From NCBI RefSeq assembly GCF_007556605.1, contig NZ_VJND01000011.1, positions 1 through 64,000 of the forward strand: a stretch of DNA of 64,000 bases. The letters run 5' to 3'. A program made the position numbers and the translations under genes. This document shows, piece by piece, positions 21,054-30,690 of the stretch. This stretch comes from Tepidimonas sediminis (lineage in GTDB: Bacteria; Pseudomonadota; Gammaproteobacteria; Burkholderiales; Burkholderiaceae_C). Under the pieces are notes generated by a model, which ran no database searches, was not told the DNA's origin, and was given only the letters and a program-made list of their open reading frames with translations. How positions within the stretch are numbered: the first letter of the stretch is position 1; the number at the start of each line of letters is the position of its first letter.

Positions 21054-21520
21054 AGTGCCACGTGGTGGCGGTCGGGCAGCGCCTGCCGGCGTGGGCCGAG
21101 GAGGCGTGTGCCGACTACCTGAAGCGCTTTCCGCCCGAGGCGCGGGTGGTGGTGCACGCCGTCAAGGCTGAGCCGCGCAGCGAAGGCCGCCCGGTGGCGG
21201 CCGTCATGGCGGCCGAAGCCGCGCGGCTGCGCGCGGCCTGCCCGAAGGGCGCGCACCTCGTGGTGCTGGACGAACGCGGGCAGCGCTGCACCACCGAGGA
21301 GCTGGCGCAGCGCTGGGCGCGCTGGCAGCAGCGGGGCGACGACGTCGCGCTGCTGATCGGCGGCCCGGACGGCCTGGATCCGGCGCTGCGGGAGCAGGCG
21401 CACGAGCGGCTGCGCTTGTCGGATCTGACGCTGCCGCATGCGCTGGTGCGCGTGCTGCTGCTGGAACAACTCTACCGCGCGTGGTCGATCCACGCCGGCC
21501 ATCCCTATCACCGCGCATGA
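21050..21520 (+). CDS. rlmH: 23S rRNA (pseudouridine-1915-N3)-methyltransferase
   Basis: SPOUT methyltransferase that methylates pseudouridine 1915 of 23S rRNA in assembled ribosomes. The 156-residue product starts [19 protein letters not shown] and has [19 protein letters not shown], the SAM-binding [14 protein letters not shown] near residue 100, and the C-terminal [23 protein letters not shown]. Length is exactly that of the family. Coupled to rsfS and maf through ATGA overlaps on both sides. Confidence 0.97.
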   Translation: MKCHVVAVGQRLPAWAEEACADYLKRFPPEARVVVHAVKAEPRSEGRPVAAVMAAEAARLRAACPKGAHLVVLDERGQRCTTEELAQRWARWQQRGDDVALLIGGPDGLDPALREQAHERLRLSDLTLPHALVRVLLLEQLYRAWSIHAGHPYHRA

Positions 21521-22158
21521 ACGTCCCCTTCGTCGACCTGCCCGCTGACGGCCAGCCGTGGGTGTACCTGGCCTCGCAGAGCCCGCGCCGCCAGGCGCTG
21601 CTGCGCGAGTGGGGGGTGCTGCCGGTGCCGTTGCTGCCCGATGCGGATGAGGACGCCGAGGCGCTGGAGGCCCCCCGCCCCGGCGAGCCGCCCGCCGCCT
21701 ACGTGCGCCGCGTCACGCGCGCCAAGCTGAGCGCGGCGCTGGCGCGCCTGCGGCGGCGCGGCTGGCCCGCCGGCGTGGTGCTGGCCGCCGATACCACGGT
21801 GGCGCTGGACGGCGCGATCCTGGGCAAGCCGGCCGATGCGGCCGCGGCGCGCGCGATGCTGGCGCGCCTGTCGGGCCGCACGCACGAGGTGCTGACCGCG
21901 GTGGCGGTGGCCGCCGGCGGTCGGCGCTGGCTGCGCGTCAGCCGCTCGCGCGTGGTGTGGCGGGCGCTGGCGCCGGCCGAGATCGACGCCTATGTGGCCA
22001 GCGGCGAGCCGTTCGGCAAGGCCGGCGCCTACGCGATCCAGGGGCGCGCGGCGCTGTGGGTGCGCCGCATCGCCGGCAGCCACAGCGGCATCGTCGGCCT
22101 GCCGGCCTTCGAGACCGGCGAGCTGCTGGCGCGCGCGGGGCTGGCGCTGCTGCGCTAA
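21517..22158 (+). CDS. maf: Maf family nucleotide pyrophosphatase
   Basis: House-cleaning pyrophosphatase acting on non-canonical or free nucleoside triphosphates (dTTP/UTP type or m7GTP type). The 213-residue product has [18 protein letters not shown] at residues about 15–32, [19 protein letters not shown] with the catalytic Asp near 90, [11 protein letters not shown], and [14 protein letters not shown] near 170. The [11 protein letters not shown] segment fits the dTTP/UTP (YhdE) type. Start ATG overlaps the rlmH stop as ATGA. Confidence 0.95.
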   Translation: MNVPFVDLPADGQPWVYLASQSPRRQALLREWGVLPVPLLPDADEDAEALEAPRPGEPPAAYVRRVTRAKLSAALARLRRRGWPAGVVLAADTTVALDGAILGKPADAAAARAMLARLSGRTHEVLTAVAVAAGGRRWLRVSRSRVVWRALAPAEIDAYVASGEPFGKAGAYAIQGRAALWVRRIAGSHSGIVGLPAFETGELLARAGLALLR

Positions 22159-22171
22159 GCTAGGGGCCACC

Positions 22172-23659
<1,488 letters not shown>

Positions 23660-23684
23660 GGGGCGACCGTGCGTGGCGCGGTGA

Positions 23685-25457
23685 TCAGCCCGCCGCGCCG
23701 TCGTCCAGCCCGCGCGCGTGCAGCCGCGCGTACAGACCGCCGGCGGCCAGCAGCTCGGCGTGGCGCCCCTGCTCGACGATGCGGCCGCCTTCCAGCACGA
23801 CGATGCGGTCGGCGTGCTCGACGGTGGAGAGCCGATGCGCGATCACCAGCGTCGTGCGCCCGGCCATCAGACGCGCCAGCGCCTCCTGCACCAGTCGCTC
23901 CGACGTGTTGTCCAGCGCCGAGGTGGCCTCGTCCAGGATCAGCACCGGCGCGTCCTTGTAGATCGCGCGCGCGATCGCCAGCCGCTGGCGCTGCCCGCCG
24001 GAGAGTTGCGCGGCGTTGTGGCCGACCACGGTGTCCAAGCCCTGCGGCAGCGCCGGCCACCAGTCGCCGAGGTTGGCCGCCTGCAGCGCCGCGCGCACGC
24101 GCGCCTCGTCCGGCTGCGGATCGCCCAGCGCGACGTTGGCGCGCACCGTGTCGTTGAGCAGCACCACGTCCTGGCTGACCATCGCGAACTGGCGCCGCAG
24201 CGCCACCAGGTCCCACTCGCGCACGTCGCGCCCGTCGAGCAGCACGCGACCGCGCTGCGGTTCGACGAAGCGCGGCAGCAGGTTGACGAGCGTGGTCTTG
24301 CCGGCCCCGGACGGGCCCACCAGCGCCACCACCTCGCCGGCGGCCACCTCCAGGGTCACGGCGCGCAGCGCGTGGCCGCTGCCCTGGGCGTAGCTGACCC
24401 AGACATCGTCCAGCACGAGCGCGCCGCGCGCGCGCGGCACCGCGTGCGTGCCCCCGCCTTGCAGCGGCGTGGCGTCGATCAGCGCCAGCCCGCGCTCCAG
24501 CGCCGCCAGCCCGCGCGTGATCGGCGTGGCCACGTCGGCCAGCTGGCGCAGCGGCGTCACCAGCATCAGCATCGCCGTGACGAAGCCGACGAAGCTGCCG
24601 ACCGATACCCCGCCCTGCGCCTGCCACAGCGCGATCACGATCACCGCCGACAAGGCGGCGGCGGCCAGCAGCTGCGTCAGCGGCGTCATCAGCGCGGCGG
24701 CCACCGTGCTGCGCAGCGCCAGCCCGCGCAGCGTGGCGTTGAGCCGGTCGAAGCGCGCCTGCTGCTGCGCCTGCGCCTCGTGCAGGCGGATCAGGCGGTG
24801 TGCCAGCACGTTTTCCTCCACGACGTAGGCCAGTTCGTCGGTGGCGCCCTGGCTGCGCCGCGTCACGCCGTAGAGCCGGCGCGACAGCGTGCGCATGCCC
24901 CAGGCCAGCGGCGGAAACATCGCCAGCACCACCAGCGTCAGCGCCCAGTTCAGCCACAGCAGGTAGGCCAGCAGCGCCGCGATCGTCAGCACCGTGCGCA
25001 CCAGCGTCAGCAGCGCCCCCACCAGCTGCGTCGCACCGGTGTTGGCCTCGTAGACCACGGTGTTGGACAGCTGGCTGGCGCTTTGCTCGGCGAACAGCCG
25101 CAGCTCGGCGCGGCCCAGCCGCTCGAACATCGCGCGCCGCAGCGCCACCATGCCGCCGTTGGCGGTGTAGGCCAGGCCGTAGTGGGCCGCAAACGTGGCC
25201 AGCCCGCGCAGCGCGAACAACCCCACCAGCGCCACCGGCACCGCCCACAGCGGCACGCGCCCGGCGACGAACCCCTCATCCAGCAGCAGCTTCAGCAGCG
25301 CCGGGATGGCCGGCTCGGTGGCGGCGGCCAGCAGCGCCCCCAGCAGGGCCAGCGCCAGCCCCGCCCGCGCGGGACGGAAGTACGGCCACAGACGGCGCAG
25401 GCGCTGCGGCAGCGTGGCGCCTGCCGGCTGGGGGGAGGTGGAGCGTTCGGGGGACAA
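23685..25457 (-). CDS. msbA: Lipid A/ABC exporter, MsbA type
   Basis: A 590-residue half-transporter with an N-terminal membrane domain (six predicted helices, about residues 25–320) and a C-terminal ATPase domain: Walker A VGPSGAGKTTLV near 390, Q-loop, signature LSGGQRQRLAIARA near 495, Walker B VLILDEATSALD and the switch His in IAHRLSTV. MsbA-type exporters flip lipid A precursors across the inner membrane; the strong family resemblance and NRNxALVNLLPRF-like style support that, but other multidrug half-transporters look alike. The only in-frame start is a TTG at 25457 with no clear Shine-Dalgarno, so the exact N-terminus is uncertain. Confidence 0.85.
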   Translation of the reverse strand: MSPERSTSPQPAGATLPQRLRRLWPYFRPARAGLALALLGALLAAATEPAIPALLKLLLDEGFVAGRVPLWAVPVALVGLFALRGLATFAAHYGLAYTANGGMVALRRAMFERLGRAELRLFAEQSASQLSNTVVYEANTGATQLVGALLTLVRTVLTIAALLAYLLWLNWALTLVVLAMFPPLAWGMRTLSRRLYGVTRRSQGATDELAYVVEENVLAHRLIRLHEAQAQQQARFDRLNATLRGLALRSTVAAALMTPLTQLLAAAALSAVIVIALWQAQGGVSVGSFVGFVTAMLMLVTPLRQLADVATPITRGLAALERGLALIDATPLQGGGTHAVPRARGALVLDDVWVSYAQGSGHALRAVTLEVAAGEVVALVGPSGAGKTTLVNLLPRFVEPQRGRVLLDGRDVREWDLVALRRQFAMVSQDVVLLNDTVRANVALGDPQPDEARVRAALQAANLGDWWPALPQGLDTVVGHNAAQLSGGQRQRLAIARAIYKDAPVLILDEATSALDNTSERLVQEALARLMAGRTTLVIAHRLSTVEHADRIVVLEGGRIVEQGRHAELLAAGGLYARLHARGLDDGAAG

Positions 25458-25653
25458 GGCGGATGGGAGGAAGCAGGCGGGAACTCGCCGGTGGCGTCCA
25501 GATCACCTACCGGGCGATCCGTTATTATCGGCGCGCCCGCCTGCACGGCCGGCCGTTTTCCCGGCCGGGCGGCCGGTCGGCGCGGCCCGACGACGTTTCC
25601 CGTCCCCCAGGCCGGCCGGCGCAGCCGGCGGGGCTCCTGCGCTCGAAGTCCGG

Positions 25654-26976
25654 ATGAACCGCCACCTCCCTGCCCCTGTCACCCTGTCGTTGCCGCGCGC
25701 CGCGCGCCGGCGTTTCCTCGGTCAGGCGGCCGCCCTCGCGCTGGGCGGCGCGGGGATACCCGCGGCGCGGGCGCAGTTCCGCGTCGAGGTCACCGGCGTC
25801 GGCATGCAGCAGATTCCGTTCGCGATCGCGCCGTTTCGCGTGCCGCCCGGGCTGCCGCAGGACGTGGCCGCCATCGTCGCGGCCGACCTCGTGCGCAGCG
25901 GCATGCTGCGTCAGCTGCCGGCCAACGTGCCGGGGCTGGATGAGACGGCGCGGCCGGAGCTGGCGCCTTGGAAGGCGCAGGGCGTCGACGCCCTGCTGAC
26001 CGGCAGCGTGCGACCGCTGGCCGACGGCCGCTTCGATGTGCGTTTCCGCCTCTGGGACGCGGTGCGCGGCACCGACCTCGGCGGGCTGAGCTACCCGGTC
26101 GGCGCCGGCCAGCTGCGTCTGGCGGCGCACCGCATCGCCGACTACGTCTACGAGAAGCTCACCGGCGAGAAGGGGGTTTTTTCCACCCGCATCGCCTACG
26201 TCGGCGAGCAGGGCGGGCAGTTCCGTCTGTGGGTGGCCGACGCCGACGGCGAAAACGCCCAGGCGGCGCTGTCCAGCAGCGAGCCGATCATCTCGCCGGC
26301 CTGGTCGCCCAACGGGCAGCAGCTGGCCTACGTCTCCTTCGAGGCGCGCAAGCCCGTCATCTACGCGCACGACCTGGCCAGCGGGCGGCGGCGCCTGCTG
26401 GCGAGTTTTCGCGGCTCCAACAGCGCGCCGGCCTGGTCGCCCGACGGGCGGCGCCTGTACGCGACGCTGACGCTGGCCGGCAGCTCGCAGATCTACGCGC
26501 TCGACCTGGAGGGCGGGGCGCCGCAGCGCATCACGCAGACCGGCGGCATCGACACCGAGCCGGCCTTCGCCCCCGACGGCAAGTCGGTCTACTTCGTCAG
26601 CGACCGGGGCGGCGCGCCGCAGATCTACCGCATGACGCCCGACGGCCGCGAGGTCACGCGCGTGACCTTCGAGGGCGCGTACAACATCTCGCCCGCCGTC
26701 AGCCCGGACGGCCGTCATCTGGCCTACGTGACGCGCACCAACGGCGGCTTTCAGCTGCGCGTGCTGGACCTGACCACCGGCAGCATCAGCGCCCCGACCG
26801 ACACCAGCGCCGACGAGAGCCCGAGCTTTGCGCCGAACGGCCGCCTGATCATCTACGCCACGCGCGTGCAGGGGCGCGAGGTGCTGATGACGACGACGCT
26901 GGATGGGCGCGTCAAGGCGCGCCTCAACGCGCAGGGCAACGTGCGCGAGCCCGACTGGGGGCCGCTGCAGGGCTGA
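25654..26976 (+). CDS. tolB: Tol-Pal system protein TolB
   Basis: Periplasmic beta-propeller protein of the Tol-Pal system, linking inner-membrane TolQRA to Pal during outer-membrane constriction. The 440-residue product has an N-terminal TolB-N domain (FRVEVTGVGMQQIPFAIAPF…), then a six-bladed propeller with the repeating PAWSPxGxxLAYVS/FVSDRGG motifs (residues about 190–430). The signal sequence contains a twin-arginine-like ARRRFLGQAA followed by LALGGAGIPAARAQ, which suggests Tat rather than Sec export. First gene of tolB–pal–cpoB; tolQRA are not adjacent. Confidence 0.96.
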   Translation: MNRHLPAPVTLSLPRAARRRFLGQAAALALGGAGIPAARAQFRVEVTGVGMQQIPFAIAPFRVPPGLPQDVAAIVAADLVRSGMLRQLPANVPGLDETARPELAPWKAQGVDALLTGSVRPLADGRFDVRFRLWDAVRGTDLGGLSYPVGAGQLRLAAHRIADYVYEKLTGEKGVFSTRIAYVGEQGGQFRLWVADADGENAQAALSSSEPIISPAWSPNGQQLAYVSFEARKPVIYAHDLASGRRRLLASFRGSNSAPAWSPDGRRLYATLTLAGSSQIYALDLEGGAPQRITQTGGIDTEPAFAPDGKSVYFVSDRGGAPQIYRMTPDGREVTRVTFEGAYNISPAVSPDGRHLAYVTRTNGGFQLRVLDLTTGSISAPTDTSADESPSFAPNGRLIIYATRVQGREVLMTTTLDGRVKARLNAQGNVREPDWGPLQG

Positions 26977-27030
26977 GGCCGCGCCGACCCGGTACCGTTT
27001 TCCGACCACTTCCGCATCGATCCGCCGACC

Positions 27031-27624
27031 ATGACCACCCTTCGCATCCCGTCTCCGTTCCGTCCGACCCCGCTGCGCCTGCTGGCGCTGGCCACCGCGG
27101 CCGCCGTGCTGGCGGGCTGCTCCAGCGTGCGGCTGGACGAAAGCGCCCCGGTGACCGACCGCAGCGCCGCCCCGGTGCAGCCCGTTGGGGGCGGGGCGGC
27201 TGGCGGTGGCGCCGGCGCGGCGGGCGCCGCGGTCGACGGCCGCACCGTGGTGCCGGTGCAGACCGTCCCGGCCGAGCAGGGGCAGCCGCCGGCCAACGTC
27301 GCGCGCGTCATCTACTTCGACTTCGACTCCTACGTCGTCAAGCCCGAATTCATGGCCACGCTGGAGGCGCACGCGCGCTTCCTCAACGCCGACCGCAGCC
27401 GCCGCGTGGTGCTGGAGGGTCATACCGACGAGCGCGGCGGGCGTGAGTACAACCTGGCGCTCGGGCAGAAGCGCGCCGACGCCGTGCGACGCGCCCTGGC
27501 GCTGCTGGGCGTGCAGGACGCGCAGATGGAGTCCGTCAGCTACGGCAAGGAAAAGCCTGCGGTCCAGGGCAGCGGTGAGGAGGTCTGGAGCCGCAACCGC
27601 CGCGTCGAGCTGGTCTACCGTTGA
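27031..27624 (+). CDS. pal: Peptidoglycan-associated lipoprotein Pal
   Basis: Outer-membrane lipoprotein that binds peptidoglycan and TolB. The 197-residue precursor has a lipobox AVLAGCSS (Cys at about residue 30), a Gly/Ala-rich linker (about 50–75), and an OmpA-like domain beginning IYFDFDSYVV with the diaminopimelate-binding GHTDERGGREYNLALGQKRADAV near residue 130. Length is typical. Follows tolB by 54 bases and precedes cpoB by 20. Confidence 0.97.
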   Translation: MTTLRIPSPFRPTPLRLLALATAAAVLAGCSSVRLDESAPVTDRSAAPVQPVGGGAAGGGAGAAGAAVDGRTVVPVQTVPAEQGQPPANVARVIYFDFDSYVVKPEFMATLEAHARFLNADRSRRVVLEGHTDERGGREYNLALGQKRADAVRRALALLGVQDAQMESVSYGKEKPAVQGSGEEVWSRNRRVELVYR

Positions 27625-27644
27625 GGCGCGCGAGGGGATCCGCC

Positions 27645-28469
27645 ATGGCCTGCGTCCTTGCACCGCGGTCGCGCGCAGCGTGGCTGGGCCGCTCGATGGC
27701 GGCGGCCGCGCTGGCGTGGCTGTTCGCCACCCCCTCTTGGGCGCTGTTCGCCGACGACGACGCCCGCCGCGCCATCCTCGAGCTGCGCGGCCGCGTGGAG
27801 GCCCAGCGCCAGCAGCTGGAGGCGCAACGCCAGCTGATCGAGGAGCTGCAGCGCGCGTTGCAGGCTGCGCAGCAGGATCTGGAGCCGGCGCGCCGCGGCC
27901 TGCTGGAGCAGACCAACCAGCTGGAGACGCTGCGCCGCGAGCTGGCGCAGCTGCGCGGACAGCAGGAGCAGCTGGCGTTCCAGCTCGCCGAGCTGCAGCG
28001 CCAGCAGCGCGACGCGCTGGCGGCGCTGGACGAACGGCTGCGCGCGCAGGAGCCGGTCAAGGTCGCGCTGGAGGGTCAGGAGTTCACCGTCCGGCCCGAG
28101 GAGAAGGCCGCCTTCGAGGCGGCGATGGCGGCGCTGCGCGCCTCGGACTTCCGGCGTGCCGCGCAGCTGCACGCCGAGTTCCTGCAGCGCTTCCCGGCCA
28201 GCGGCTACGCGCCGCTGGCGCTGTACTGGCGCGGCAACGCGCTTTACGCGGCGCGCGACTACAAGCCGGCCATCGAGGCCTACCAGCAGCTGCTGCAGGC
28301 GCATCCGGGCCATCCGCGTGCGCCGGAGGCGATGCTGGCCATCGCCAGCTGCCAGGTCGAGCTCAAGGACCTCAAGGCCGCGCGCGCCACCTGGCAGGCG
28401 CTCATCAGGCAGTACCCCGACAGCGAAGCCGCCGCGGCTGCGCGCGAACGGCTCAGCCGCCTGCGCTGA
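27645..28469 (+). CDS. cpoB: Cell division coordinator CpoB (YbgF), TPR protein
   Basis: Periplasmic protein that couples Tol-Pal to peptidoglycan synthesis at division. The 274-residue precursor has a signal peptide (AAAALAWLFATPSWA), a Glu/Gln/Leu-rich coiled coil (residues about 40–135) and C-terminal tetratricopeptide repeats (FEAAMAALRASDFRRAAQLHAEFLQRFP; LYAARDYKPAIEAYQQLL; AMLAIASCQVELKDLKAA). GAGGGG ten bases before ATG 27645 sets the start; an in-frame TTG overlapping the pal stop is less likely. Third gene of the tolB–pal–cpoB operon. Confidence 0.93.
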   Translation: MACVLAPRSRAAWLGRSMAAAALAWLFATPSWALFADDDARRAILELRGRVEAQRQQLEAQRQLIEELQRALQAAQQDLEPARRGLLEQTNQLETLRRELAQLRGQQEQLAFQLAELQRQQRDALAALDERLRAQEPVKVALEGQEFTVRPEEKAAFEAAMAALRASDFRRAAQLHAEFLQRFPASGYAPLALYWRGNALYAARDYKPAIEAYQQLLQAHPGHPRAPEAMLAIASCQVELKDLKAARATWQALIRQYPDSEAAAAARERLSRLR

Positions 28470-28483
28470 CCCCGGCGCACCCC

Positions 28484-28489
28484 TACAAT
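28484..28489 (+). promoter_or_regulatory. Candidate -10 upstream of the YeeE/YedE gene
   Basis: TACAAT lies 14 bases before the ATG and just after cpoB. No -35 is visible at the right distance; the transcript would have a very short leader. Weak prediction. Confidence 0.25.
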
Positions 28490-28502
28490 CGCGTCCTCGA
28501 TC

Positions 28503-29618
28503 ATGGACGCCAACGCATTCCAATCCTTGCACACCACGGTGCTGTGGGCGGTGTTCGCCGTCGCGGCGATCTTCGGCGCGCTGGCCCAGCGCACTCACTT
28601 CTGCACCATGGGGGCGCTGAGCGACCTCGTCAACATGGGGGACTCGACGCGCCTGCGCATGTGGGTGATGGCCATCGGCGTGGCGATGGTGGGCTTCCAC
28701 GTGCTGGCCGGGCTCGGCGTCATCGACGCCAGCAAGACCATCTACTTCGGCGGCCGCATCATCTGGGCCTCGGCCCTGGTGGGCGGGGCGCTGTTCGGCT
28801 TCGGCATGGTGCTTGGCTCCGGCTGCGGCAGCAAGACGCTGGTGCGGCTGGGCGGTGGCAGTCTCAAGGCGCTGGTGGTGTTCTTCGTGATGGGGTTTGC
28901 CGCCTACGCCACGCTGCGCGGCATCACCGCGGTGTTGCGTGACCGCACGGTCGACAGGGTGGCCTTCGAGATGCGCCCGGGCAGCACGCTGCCGGCCTGG
29001 CTGGCGCAGCAGCTGGGCTGGCCGGCGGAGACGGCGCTGCTGGTCGTGGGCTGCGGCGTGGGGCTGGCGCTGATGGCTTGGGCCGCCGCCTCCGCCGATT
29101 TCCGCCGCAGCGCCGACGCCTGGCTCGGCGGCGTCGGCGTGGGCCTGACGGTGGTGGCGATGTGGGCGGTGTCGGGCTGGCTCGGCTTCGTGCCGGAGCA
29201 CCCGGAGACGCTGGAGCCGGTGTTCGTCGCCACCCAGAGCGGCCGCATGGAGGCACTGACCTTCACCGCCCCGCTGGCCTACACGATCGACTGGCTGATC
29301 TACTTCAGCGACGCCAACAAGGTGCTGACGCTCGGCGTGGTCAGCGTGCTCGGGGTGGTGGCCGGCTCGGCGGCCTGGGCGCTGGCCACGCGTTCCTTCC
29401 GCTGGGAGGGGTTCGCCGGCACGCGCGATACCGCGCTGCACATCGTCGGGGCGCTGTGCATGGGGGTGGGCGGCGTCACCGCGATGGGCTGCACGATCGG
29501 GCAGGGCCTGTCAGGGGTCTCGACGCTGAGCCTGACCAGCGTGCTGGCGCTGCTCGGCATCGTGGCCGGGGCGCTGGCGGGGTTCCGGTTCCAGATCTGG
29601 CTGCTGGAGCGTGACTGA
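28503..29618 (+). CDS. YeeE/YedE family sulfur-compound transporter
   Basis: A 371-residue multi-pass inner-membrane protein of the YeeE/YedE (TsuA-like) family, whose characterised members import thiosulfate. It has two pseudo-symmetric halves with about nine helices and the family cysteines: QRTHFCTMGA near residue 35, GSGCGSKTLVRLGGGSLKAL near 104, and GGVTAMGCTIGQGLSG near 328. Some homologues are linked to selenium metabolism, so the substrate (thiosulfate or another sulfur species) is inference. Its stop overlaps the start of tcdA, also a gene acting on tRNA chemistry, by 8 bases. Confidence 0.88.
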   Translation: MDANAFQSLHTTVLWAVFAVAAIFGALAQRTHFCTMGALSDLVNMGDSTRLRMWVMAIGVAMVGFHVLAGLGVIDASKTIYFGGRIIWASALVGGALFGFGMVLGSGCGSKTLVRLGGGSLKALVVFFVMGFAAYATLRGITAVLRDRTVDRVAFEMRPGSTLPAWLAQQLGWPAETALLVVGCGVGLALMAWAAASADFRRSADAWLGGVGVGLTVVAMWAVSGWLGFVPEHPETLEPVFVATQSGRMEALTFTAPLAYTIDWLIYFSDANKVLTLGVVSVLGVVAGSAAWALATRSFRWEGFAGTRDTALHIVGALCMGVGGVTAMGCTIGQGLSGVSTLSLTSVLALLGIVAGALAGFRFQIWLLERD

Positions 29619-30435
29619 GGCCGCCGGCGCTCCCGCGCTCGACGCCGCGCGCCGCTTTGGCGGCGTGCGGCGCCTGTACGGCGAGCGCGGTGCGCGGGCG
29701 ATCGCCGATGCCCACGCGGTCGTCATCGGGGTCGGCGGCGTCGGCTCCTGGGCCGCCGAGGCGCTGGCGCGCAGCGGCATCGGGGCGCTGACGCTGATCG
29801 ACCTCGACCACGTCGCCGAATCCAACGTCAACCGCCAGCTGCACGCGCTGGATGCGACGCTGGGCATGGCCAAGGTGCTGGCCATGCGCGAGCGGGTGCT
29901 GGCGTTCCATCCCGGCTGCCGGGTGGAGCCGGTGGAGGACTTCGTCGGACCGGACAACTGGCCGCAGCTGCTGCAGGCGGCGTGCGCGCGCCAGGGGTCG
30001 CAGCGGGCGCTCGTGGTGCTCGATTGCTGCGACCAGATGGCGGCCAAGGTGACGCTGGCCGCCTGGGCGCGCGCCAGCCGCGTGCCGTTCATCACCGTCG
30101 GCGCTGCCGGCGGCAAGCGCCACGCCGAGCGCGTCGAGATCGACGACGTCGCGCACGCCACGCACGATCCGCTGCTGGCGCAGCTGCGCCAGCGGCTGCG
30201 CCGTCACCATGGCGCCCCGCGGCAGGGCCCGATCGGCGTGCCGGCGGTGTTCAGCCGCGAGCCGGTGACCGTCCCGGCCGTGGCGGCCGCGTGCGACGCC
30301 GCGGTCGACGGCAGCCTGAACTGCCACGGCTACGGCTCCAGCGTGGCCGTCACGGCCACCTTCGGCCTGTGTGCGGCCGGCTGGGCGCTCGAGCGGTTGG
30401 CCAGCCTCGCGGACGGCATTTCGCCTGCGCTATAA
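29611..30435 (+). CDS. tcdA: tRNA threonylcarbamoyladenosine dehydratase (TcdA/CsdL)
   Basis: E1-like enzyme that cyclises t6A37 to ct6A in ANN-reading tRNAs. The 274-residue product has the ThiF/MoeB nucleotide-binding fold: RRFGGVRRLYGERG, VVIGVGGVGSWAAEALARSGIGALTLIDLD near residue 35, ESNVNRQLHAL, VEDFVGPDN and a C-terminal GSVAVTATFG-type segment. The GTG at 29611 overlaps the preceding gene. The last three codons contain the -10 of the tRNA-Lys gene (TATAAT at 30431–30436; TAA is the stop). Confidence 0.92.
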   Translation: MTEAAGAPALDAARRFGGVRRLYGERGARAIADAHAVVIGVGGVGSWAAEALARSGIGALTLIDLDHVAESNVNRQLHALDATLGMAKVLAMRERVLAFHPGCRVEPVEDFVGPDNWPQLLQAACARQGSQRALVVLDCCDQMAAKVTLAAWARASRVPFITVGAAGGKRHAERVEIDDVAHATHDPLLAQLRQRLRRHHGAPRQGPIGVPAVFSREPVTVPAVAAACDAAVDGSLNCHGYGSSVAVTATFGLCAAGWALERLASLADGISPAL

Positions 30436-30436
30436 T
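30431..30436 (+). promoter_or_regulatory. Perfect -10 of the tRNA-Lys promoter
   Basis: TATAAT overlaps the tcdA stop codon and lies 39 bases before the tRNA 5' end. No matching -35 is seen 16–18 bases upstream. The hexamer is the best -10 in the window and the surrounding DNA is highly GC, so chance occurrence is unlikely. Confidence 0.55.
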
Positions 30437-30474
30437 GACAGCTTTCCTTTCGCGCCGCGAGAGCGGCAGCGGTT

Positions 30475-30550
30475 GGGTCGTTAGCTCAGCCGGTAGAGCA
30501 GCGGACTTTTAATCCGTTGGTCGCAGGTTCGAATCCTGCACGACCCACCA
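30475..30550 (+). tRNA. tRNA-Lys (anticodon TTT)
   Basis: 76 bases including encoded CCA. Acceptor GGGTCGT pairs with ACGACCC; D-arm TAGCTCAGCCGGTAGAGCA; anticodon loop CTTTTAA with TTT at 30508–30510; T-arm GCAGGTTCGAATCCTGC; discriminator A then CCA at 30548–30550. Confidence 0.98.
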
Positions 30551-30562
30551 AAAAATTCAACG

Positions 30563-30606
30563 GGTCACGCCGTCTTCATCCTCGTAGACCGGCTGCCGGC
30601 GTGACC
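30563..30606 (+). other. 10-bp perfect inverted repeat between tRNA-Lys and its terminator
   Basis: GGTCACGCCG (30563–30572) and CGGCGTGACC (30597–30606) form a 10-bp stem with a 24-base loop. CGGGTC (30561–30566) is also complementary to GACCCG (30621–30626), the 5' arm of the terminator downstream, so two exclusive folds exist. It lies 84 bases before the UPF0016 transporter gene. Could be a leader switch or simply a processing signal of the tRNA transcript. Confidence 0.4.
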
Positions 30607-30621
30607 TGATCGTGACGAACG

Positions 30622-30644
30622 ACCCGCACCCGGCGGGTTTTTTT
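30622..30644 (+). terminator. Rho-independent terminator after tRNA-Lys
   Basis: ACCCGC (30622–30627) and GCGGGT (30633–30638) form a 6-bp stem with a 5-base loop followed by seven T (30638–30644). It stands 47 bases upstream of the UPF0016 gene. Confidence 0.8.
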
Positions 30645-30690
30645 GTGCCCGCGCCGGGCTCGGGCGGCGCAACCGACGGGACCGATCGAG

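Noticed and set aside
30551-30690. Manganese (yybP-ykoY) riboswitch before the UPF0016 gene
   Set aside because: The conserved internal loop sequences of that class are not visible; kept only as an unnamed structured leader.
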